This document shows positions 58,672-64,000 of a stretch of DNA of 64,000 nucleotides, piece by piece. Positions within the stretch are counted from its first letter, which is position 1; each line of letters opens with the position of its first letter. This DNA comes from Pseudomonas abietaniphila (lineage in GTDB: Bacteria; Pseudomonadota; Gammaproteobacteria; Pseudomonadales; Pseudomonadaceae): NCBI RefSeq assembly GCF_900100795.1, contig NZ_FNCO01000021.1, positions 1 to 64,000 of the forward strand. The letters run 5' to 3'. The position numbers and the translations under genes were made by a program. Below the pieces are notes generated by a model. That model had not been told where the DNA came from. It did not search any database and was given only the letters and a program-made list of their open reading frames with translations.

Positions 58672-61014
58672 ATGCAAGACAACAAAATCCCTTTCACACC
58701 TCGTCTTTCGCTGCTGGTTGCCGCCATCGCGATCGGTCTGCATGCGGGCGCCGCTAATGCCGCTTACGCCGGTGTTGACGTGTATGCACCTACCCTCGGA
58801 TCGACCATCAACGGTTACAACTCTCACCTGGGTGGCTCCGGTGACGGCGGTACTCTGGTTGGTTCTCAGTCCAACAGCTCCACCGGTGAAACCCGAGCGT
58901 TTTCGTGGACACTGATCGGCGGTAAGCAGTACCTGCCCAGCCTCGGCACCATCGCATCAGCTCAGGCAGCATCTGAAGACGCCAGTGCGATTGTTGGCAG
59001 CTCCGTCGACAGCGTCACGAACAAAGAAACGGCTGTTCGCTGGGATTCGACCGGCATTCATTCGCTGAGTCAGCTGAACGACGGTGCATCGTCCGTAGCC
59101 CGAGGCGTATCCCAAGACGGCAGTGTGATCGCCGGCTTTGCCGAGGATGGCATCACCGGATCGCAAACAGCAGTAACCTGGAACGCCGCCGGAGACATCA
59201 CCAACCTCGGTTATCTGAACGATGGCGCATACAGCTTTGCACTGGGCGTTTCCGCCGATGGCAAAGTCGTGGTCGGCTACGCCCAAAACGGTGCTGCTGC
59301 GGACGACGTCGCAACCCGTTGGGTCAATGGCGGTACAGCTGAAAGCCTGGGCATCCTGACCGGGGGCGGTTTTTCTCGGGCCACGGCCGTCAGCGCCGAC
59401 GGTACCTACGTCGCAGGCTGGGGGGACTCGTCTGTAGCAACACCAGAAGCATTCATCTGGTCTGAACAATCCGGTATGAAAGGCTTGGGCCTGCTTGCGG
59501 ACGGTACGCTGTCCGAAGCCGAAGGCATCTCGGCAAACGGTGCCGTCGTCGTCGGCGTTGCGGATACAGCGGGCAGTGTCCTGACTGGTTTCCGCTGGAC
59601 GTCTGAAACCGGTATGCAGTCCCTGATTCAGTGGTTGCAGGACAATGATCCAACTTACACCCTGCTCTCCGGAAACACCTTGAACTCCGCAACCGCCGTG
59701 TCTTCGGACGGCAATACGGTTTTCGGTATGGGCACACTCAACGGTCGCGATCAGCCGTTTGTCGCTCGGTCGTATGGCGCTGTCTCGGTCCCAGTGGTAA
59801 CCACTCCGCCGGTTGTAACCCCGCCTGTGGTGACTCCTCCGGTGGTGACCCCACCTGTAGTGACCCCTCCAGTGGTAACGCCACCGGTTGTAACTCCACC
59901 GGTTGTAACGCCGCCAGTAGTGACCGATCCATCGACGCCGTCGACGGGTGGTACGCCAACGACCGGTGGCGCAGGTGACACTTCCGGAAACACGCCAGTA
60001 ACTGGCGGCGCAGGTGATACTTCGGGAACCGCGCCAGTAACTGGCGGCGGTACAGACCAAATCACCACCCCAACCCCTCCGACCGGTGTTATTGGTCTGA
60101 TGGACCTGGGTGACTCGCTGCACAACGCGAGCCTTTACGCTGAGGCGATGCAGAATCAGCTGCAAGGTTTCGTGCAGGACCAGTTGACCTGCACGGCCTT
60201 CGATGCCAGAGGCATCTGCGTGAGCATGAGCGCACAAGTGACCCACAACTCGGGCACTGTACAGGGTGACAACACATACGGTGGTCTGACAGTCGCGTAC
60301 CGCCTGACACCAGATCTGATCGCAGGTATCGGCTATCAAGGTCCAAGCACTTCGCTCAAAATCAATGACGACCGTGTCAAAGGTGATACCAACACGATCG
60401 GTGCGTTTGTCGAGTACGGGAACCGACTGAAGAAAGGTGTATTTGCCCGTGGTGCGGTAGCAGTTTCCGAAGGCGATGCAACGATCAAGCGTTCATACCT
60501 GACCGGTGCTGGTGCATTGGAATCCAAAGGCAAAGCCGACGTCAGTCAACGTGCAGTTTCGGGCCAGGCAGGTTACGTGTTCATTCTGAACGACAACGTC
60601 GCTGTGCTGCCTTACCTGGGACTGGATTACCTGAACACCAAACTGGACAGCTACACCGAGACCAGCGGTCCATTCCCTGCCCACTTCGACAGCCGTACCG
60701 AGAAAAACATCTACGGCACCGCCGGCGTCAGCACCAGCGTAAACCTGGGTAACAAAGCAATCGTGTCGGCGAACATCAAGCACGTTGAACGCCTGAACAA
60801 CCAGCACGATGATCTGACAGGCGAGGTCATGGGGGTTTCGAATTTTGACCTCAAGCAAGGCACCACTGAACGCTGGAACGAAGTGGGCGTAGGCATGCAA
60901 ATGGCCGGTCCCTTCAAAGCTTCGCGTGTCGGTGTCTCTTACGGTCACCGCTTCGGCAGCGACAAAGCTGTAGCAAGCGACGTGGCAACTTTCTCGATCT
61001 CTGTGGGCTTCTAA
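58672..61014 (+). CDS. HAF-repeat autotransporter
   Basis: A 780-residue surface protein. The signal peptide is about residues 1-31. HAF-type repeats follow to about 365 (ARGVSQDGSVIAGFAEDG, ALGVSADGKVVVGYAQNG, ATAVSADGTYVAGW). Next is a PPVVT tandem linker (about 372-418), a GGAGDTSG repeat linker, and a beta-barrel autotransporter domain from about 480 ending in phenylalanine (FSISVGF). The barrel exports the passenger to the cell surface. It could act in adhesion or mating-pair stability, which is inferred. A terminator follows. Confidence 0.85.
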   Translation: MQDNKIPFTPRLSLLVAAIAIGLHAGAANAAYAGVDVYAPTLGSTINGYNSHLGGSGDGGTLVGSQSNSSTGETRAFSWTLIGGKQYLPSLGTIASAQAASEDASAIVGSSVDSVTNKETAVRWDSTGIHSLSQLNDGASSVARGVSQDGSVIAGFAEDGITGSQTAVTWNAAGDITNLGYLNDGAYSFALGVSADGKVVVGYAQNGAAADDVATRWVNGGTAESLGILTGGGFSRATAVSADGTYVAGWGDSSVATPEAFIWSEQSGMKGLGLLADGTLSEAEGISANGAVVVGVADTAGSVLTGFRWTSETGMQSLIQWLQDNDPTYTLLSGNTLNSATAVSSDGNTVFGMGTLNGRDQPFVARSYGAVSVPVVTTPPVVTPPVVTPPVVTPPVVTPPVVTPPVVTPPVVTPPVVTDPSTPSTGGTPTTGGAGDTSGNTPVTGGAGDTSGTAPVTGGGTDQITTPTPPTGVIGLMDLGDSLHNASLYAEAMQNQLQGFVQDQLTCTAFDARGICVSMSAQVTHNSGTVQGDNTYGGLTVAYRLTPDLIAGIGYQGPSTSLKINDDRVKGDTNTIGAFVEYGNRLKKGVFARGAVAVSEGDATIKRSYLTGAGALESKGKADVSQRAVSGQAGYVFILNDNVAVLPYLGLDYLNTKLDSYTETSGPFPAHFDSRTEKNIYGTAGVSTSVNLGNKAIVSANIKHVERLNNQHDDLTGEVMGVSNFDLKQGTTERWNEVGVGMQMAGPFKASRVGVSYGHRFGSDKAVASDVATFSISVGF
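59795..59925 (+). repeat. Tandem 15-bp coding repeats (PPVVT linker)
   Basis: About nine copies of a 15-bp unit encoding Pro-Pro-Val-Val-Thr with silent differences between copies. Copy number is likely variable between isolates. Confidence 0.85.
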
Positions 61015-61036
61015 CGGCTGCTATGTCGGTAAACGA

Positions 61037-61062
61037 AACCCCGCTTCGGCGGGGTTTTGTTT
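61037..61062 (+). terminator. Terminator of the autotransporter gene
   Basis: AACCCCGC/GCGGGGTT stem with a TTCG loop, then TTGTTT. Confidence 0.85.
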
Positions 61063-61066
61063 ACCC

Positions 61067-61094
61067 AAAAAAAAGGCCACCTTCGAAGGTGGCC
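61067..61094 (-). terminator. Terminator of the 61115 gene
   Basis: GGCCACCT/AGGTGGCC stem followed on the minus strand by eight T residues. TGAAGCGTTGTG lies between it and the stop. Confidence 0.85.
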
Positions 61095-61114
61095 TGGATG
61101 AAGCGTTGTGTCAT

Positions 61115-61768
61115 TCAGTCATGGTTGGCTGACAGGTCTACCCACCATGATTTGAATGCTTCAACCAGCTTGGATTTACATTCGGGAAAATTGAATGACT
61201 TGTTCAAGTGGTCGATCGTATGCTCTGGCTCTCCGTCACGGGAGCAGTGATAGAGTTTAAATGTCGAACCGGTGTCGAGCTGAAAACAACACAGGCCGCC
61301 ATTTGCTGTTTTGTAATAGATACGGCAGTTGCCTGAGTCTACAGAATGAAAGGTAAGATCTGTTTTTTCGCTTTGTGGAGCTTGGACCACGTCAGTCTTT
61401 GTTAACAATTGATCCAGATTGGCCAGGATCACCTCGCGAAGTGCCGAAAGGTTTATCGGAGACTCCTTGTCATCCGGAAACATCTCTTTTCCGAACAATC
61501 TGACTAAATCAGAACCTAGTCGATCTTTAACTAGACAGCATTCCATGGAGTCATTAGCACGCTCATTTATCCAGCCCCACCTTTCTTCCTCGGATCCGAA
61601 TGTGCTAGCCAAATCGTCATCCACCATTTCCTGGGCCACTTTAATGATTGCGTCCCAAGAACCTAGCGCTTCAGTGCATCGACTGAACGATCCACCGTCT
61701 GGCCAACGAAGGCACACATACCAAAGGTCATTGGGAATGAGACTAGGGGTACTTCTTGAGTCATCCAT
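61115..61768 (-). CDS. Hypothetical protein, 217 residues
   Basis: Unrecognised. Trp/Cys-containing mixed protein (LWYVCLRWPDGGSFSRCTEA, CRIYYKTANGGLCCFQLDTG). Its start overlaps the upstream 61761 gene by 8 nt, indicating a two-gene operon. Confidence 0.6.
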   Translation of the reverse strand: MDDSRSTPSLIPNDLWYVCLRWPDGGSFSRCTEALGSWDAIIKVAQEMVDDDLASTFGSEEERWGWINERANDSMECCLVKDRLGSDLVRLFGKEMFPDDKESPINLSALREVILANLDQLLTKTDVVQAPQSEKTDLTFHSVDSGNCRIYYKTANGGLCCFQLDTGSTFKLYHCSRDGEPEHTIDHLNKSFNFPECKSKLVEAFKSWWVDLSANHD

Positions 61769-62030
61769 TTTCTAATCCTTTTTGGAACGTATATTTCATG
61801 TCTTGCTGAAGTGCTTTTTGCCCTGCGTTGAATGCGGCCATCAATTCAGGCACATCAATGAAAAGGTCTGACGGAACATCGGATACACCCCACCCATAGG
61901 CCCAGGCTGCATCCTCTGCTTCTTTGAATTTGATTTCAGCCAGTGCATCTGCACCAGGTCTACGAGTGAGGAGCATTGCAACAGCCCATTGGGTGCGAGC
62001 AAATGCAGCAATTTGAAAACACGTTTGCAT
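61761..62030 (-). CDS. Hypothetical protein, 89 residues
   Basis: Unrecognised helical protein (MQTCFQIAAFARTQWAVAML, ELMAAFNAGQKALQQDMK). The first of a two-gene leftward operon with 61115. No Shine-Dalgarno sequence better than GGTGACCC is visible. Confidence 0.55.
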   Translation of the reverse strand: MQTCFQIAAFARTQWAVAMLLTRRPGADALAEIKFKEAEDAAWAYGWGVSDVPSDLFIDVPELMAAFNAGQKALQQDMKYTFQKGLENG

Positions 62031-62205
62031 AGGGGGTCACCGAAGTCGTTTCATATCCTTCGGAGATGTCCATCAGACATCTATATGACGTAGAGACTAT
62101 TTGTACTGTGCAGTGCACCTAGAAAGGTAAAGATGGCATATTGCTCTTGTGGGAACTTGAGCTTTGCTAAAGAATTGAGGCATCACGATCTTGGAACTCA
62201 CATCT

Positions 62206-62736
62206 ATGTTGCAGACCATCGGAATGTTCGTTGCAGCCTTCTTCGTAATCTGGCTTTTTCTGGTGTTTTTGCTTCTGATTCATGAGGCAGGGCATCTGAT
62301 CCCGATGCAACGGATGGGCATAAAGCCCGAGAAATTGATTCTCGGCGGGTTCAAGCTTTTCTCATTCAGAAAGTCCGGGATAATTCATGAGATCGGGCTT
62401 ATCCCGTTGTGGGCATATGTCGTCAGCTCCGACTATGAGAAGGCACCGTCCAGTCAGCGCGCAATCATCGCTGCCGGCGGCCCCTTGATCTCATTGGTGA
62501 CGGGGCTGCTCTTTTTTGGAATCTATTTTCTATCGCCAAACTGGCCAACTCTGGTTGCCGCTAAAGGCTCCATCTTGTTGGCAGCGACCAACATCATCCC
62601 GCTTCCACCCCTTGATGGGTGGACAGTCGTCGAGCATTTTTTGATTCGCCGGGGGTTCCACGTCGACGAGAACAATAGAAAGATCCTATTAGGAATCGGC
62701 CTAACCACGATAGTTCTGATCACTCTTGTGCTTTGA
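62206..62736 (+). CDS. Small M50-family membrane metalloprotease
   Basis: The 176-residue protein has about four transmembrane helices, the zinc motif HEAGH (LLIHEAGHLIP), and the second motif PPLDGW. Both are diagnostic of site-2-protease-like M50 peptidases. No PDZ domain is present. The ATG at 62206 follows GGA by ten nt. A TTG at 62191 is possible. It probably cleaves a membrane-anchored regulator or a small membrane protein. The substrate is unknown. Confidence 0.8.
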   Translation: MLQTIGMFVAAFFVIWLFLVFLLLIHEAGHLIPMQRMGIKPEKLILGGFKLFSFRKSGIIHEIGLIPLWAYVVSSDYEKAPSSQRAIIAAGGPLISLVTGLLFFGIYFLSPNWPTLVAAKGSILLAATNIIPLPPLDGWTVVEHFLIRRGFHVDENNRKILLGIGLTTIVLITLVL

Positions 62737-62759
62737 TCTGTTACAAATGCATGAAAACC

Positions 62760-62793
62760 ATCTCCTGGAGCAAGTTCAAACAGCCCAGGAGAT
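62760..62793 (+). promoter_or_regulatory. Shine-Dalgarno-sequestering leader of the 62798 gene
   Basis: ATCTCCTGG (62760-62768) pairs perfectly over nine bases with CCAGGAGAT (62785-62793), which holds the ribosome site four nt before the ATG. Loop of 16 nt. It is the strongest of the five leaders. Confidence 0.65.
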
Positions 62794-62797
62794 CGAC

Positions 62798-63226
62798 ATG
62801 ACTCAACCCGTCCCTAACCCCCTCGCTACTGCATCCCCAACCGCACCAGCAATCCGTCCGGGTTTCTTCGAAGAAGCCTTCAGCGGCTACGACGTGCCTC
62901 CTAAAATTCGAGTCTTTGCAGAAGCGTTCTGTACTCGTTTCAAAATCAATGGCATCTGCGATCCGGCCTACTGTGCAAACACAGCTGCTCTGAAACTCAA
63001 GGTTGGTGACGGCTGCGGTGGCTTTGATTCCGACCAGGTTCCACTGGAATCTGAAATCCCCAAGATTGGTGATCATTTGTTGTTTGCCTATCACACATGC
63101 ATCAATCAAACCGAACCCGCCACCACAGCGGAGGTAATCAACGACATGGTCCGCGGCGCTTTGAATGGCCTGTCCGTCCAACAACTGGTACCGGCTAGCC
63201 CGGCACCGGCTCAGCTGCCCAACTGA
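62798..63226 (+). CDS. Hypothetical protein, 142 residues
   Basis: Unrecognised. Proline-rich start (MTQPVPNPLATASPTAPAI), then a folded region with three or four cysteines (CTRFKINGICDPAYC, DGCGG). AGGAGAT precedes the ATG at 62798 inside a hairpin. Own terminator. Confidence 0.6.
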   Translation: MTQPVPNPLATASPTAPAIRPGFFEEAFSGYDVPPKIRVFAEAFCTRFKINGICDPAYCANTAALKLKVGDGCGGFDSDQVPLESEIPKIGDHLLFAYHTCINQTEPATTAEVINDMVRGALNGLSVQQLVPASPAPAQLPN

Positions 63227-63234
63227 TACATCCA

Positions 63235-63264
63235 AACCGCCCTACTTTTAGGGCGGTTTTTTTA
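63235..63264 (+). terminator. Terminator of the 62798 gene
   Basis: AAACCGCCC/GGGCGGTTT stem with a TACTTTTA loop, followed by TTTT. Confidence 0.85.
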
Positions 63265-63300
63265 TACCCGGATTCCTAGAATTGCCTCGACAATACTAGC

Positions 63301-63320
63301 GACGTATGTGTATGTGTGGT
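63301..63320 (+). promoter_or_regulatory. Shared upstream element, third copy
   Basis: GACGTATGTGTATGTGTGGT, preceded by AATACTAGC, matches the element at 13011-13029 and lies 34 bp before the start of the final gene. Confidence 0.4.
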
Positions 63321-63353
63321 GTATCATTTCGCGATTAAAAGAGAGGGGTCGTC

Positions 63354-64000
63354 ATGCTCACACTTAAACGAAATGACTCAAGCAACTCATCACTTCATTC
63401 GGTAGAGGCCAGTCCTGTCGAGTGGTTCCCACATGTCACCGTAGATCTATCGTGTTGGCATGGCGGACAGAAGCTCAAAGATCTTGAGCAATTCGAGTGG
63501 CATGGAGATGTTGTCATGGGTCCAGCTCTGGAACAGGCTCGTCGGGCATGTGACCAGTTCCGGGTCGACAACTCATCATCGTTGGAAGTCTGGGCTTTCC
63601 GCTCTGACTGGGAAGTAGCAAAGACCAGGAGCTCGGAAGATCAGCACTGGGCTCACGTCGACAATGAGTGCAACCTGGTCAGTAAAGTGCTCTTGAGCCA
63701 CCATCCAGTCTGGTCATCCCGGCATGGTGCGCTGTCTGCTCCAATCCAATGGCCGCAGTTCGACGCCAAATTTCTCAAATTTATGTCCGTCAAATCTAAT
63801 CTTGAGTCAGATACTGCATGGACCGATTATCTCACGGCGGCCATTGACTCTCCTCCAGACAGATTGGCTCACCGGGGTGTTGCATTAGTTGACGGGCGGA
63901 TTCGCGACCTGTCCGTCACATATCGCGGGGTGAATGACCGCAGTCCAGATTGCCACCTGATCATGGTAACCGGAACGATCCGAATTGCGATGTCGCCCTA
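63354..64000 (+). CDS. Hypothetical protein, runs off the window
   Basis: An open frame of at least 215 codons from the ATG at 63354 (MLTLKRNDSSNSSLHSVEA) to the window end. GAGAGGGG precedes the ATG. Trp- and Cys-containing (DLSCWHGGQKLKDLEQFEWH), no family recognised. The 3' end is outside the window. Confidence 0.65.
   Translation, partial: MLTLKRNDSSNSSLHSVEASPVEWFPHVTVDLSCWHGGQKLKDLEQFEWHGDVVMGPALEQARRACDQFRVDNSSSLEVWAFRSDWEVAKTRSSEDQHWAHVDNECNLVSKVLLSHHPVWSSRHGALSAPIQWPQFDAKFLKFMSVKSNLESDTAWTDYLTAAIDSPPDRLAHRGVALVDGRIRDLSVTYRGVNDRSPDCHLIMVTGTIRIAMSP

Noticed and set aside
59795..59925. Tandem repeats considered as a CRISPR or iteron array
   Set aside because: The unit is 15 bp, in frame, and encodes a PPVVT protein linker with silent variation and no spacers.
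58957..60339. 460-codon minus-strand ORF opposite the autotransporter gene
   Set aside because: Low-complexity Arg/Trp/His/Cys-rich text typical of an antisense shadow of a repetitive GC-rich gene.
62132..62284. Short ORF MAYCSCGNLSF... upstream of and overlapping the M50 gene
   Set aside because: Reads through the protease gene in another frame with a weak ribosome site. The M50 frame has diagnostic motifs.

Overview
The window looks like part of a large conjugative plasmid of a Pseudomonas. The reasons are an F-type conjugation apparatus, a Tn4651/Tn5041-type mercury transposon, and OprD-porin and DUF2790 relics typical of pseudomonads. No replication origin, relaxase, tRNA, rRNA or CRISPR array was seen.

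Layout. 1-96 carries what looks like an IS21-type end. 130-7287 (minus strand) is an F-type type IV secretion operon in the order OmpA-like, TraL, TraE, TraK, TraB, TraV, pilin, TraC. 7498-12368 (plus) holds a Rad52/Sak-like annealing protein and a three-gene block: a TraD-like coupling ATPase, a paralogue of it without ATPase motifs, and an acidic protein. 12420-18790 holds an M15 peptidase, a C2H2-finger protein, a DnaG-like primase, NAD-dependent DNA ligase and RdgC. 18964-22226 (minus) is DsbC, TraW, TraU, TrbC. 22340-25628 holds a SprT-like protein with an altered active site, four small unknown genes, a GNRA-hairpin-rich non-coding segment and a secreted PLD nuclease.

25954-47985 is a complete 22,032-bp Tn3-family transposon with 47-bp inverted repeats and a 5-bp GGATC target duplication. 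It interrupts a small plasmid gene that can be rejoined in frame. Its tnpA-tnpC pair is at the left and its divergent tnpT/tnpS resolution pair at the right. It carries two mercury operons: merR-TPCA-orf-DE, and merR-TPA-sel1-BD with organomercurial lyase. Between and beside them lie captured pieces: a truncated IS256, an integrase tail, sufE, yidD-hisI-zur', a toxin-antitoxin remnant, a Tn3-derived miniature element, IS66 and IS3 remnants, an orphan group II intron 3' end, an oprD pseudogene, and two small secreted-protein genes under their own MerR-type operators.

47991-64000 returns to plasmid backbone: a degenerate tyrosine recombinase, then a run of mostly single, unfamiliar genes, many with their own terminator. 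Several have a 5' leader in which ATCTCC can pair with the Shine-Dalgarno GGAGAT. Also here are a methyltransferase-like protein without its NPPY motif, a CoiA-like nuclease flanked by inverted repeats, a HAF-repeat autotransporter and a small M50 metalloprotease. The last gene runs off the window.

The transfer genes build the pilus and mating channel. The recombination and replication genes probably process incoming single-stranded plasmid DNA. The transposon confers broad mercury resistance. The least explained parts are the pseudo-ATPase beside the coupling protein, the Shine-Dalgarno-sequestering leaders, and the recurrence of enzyme folds lacking catalytic residues.
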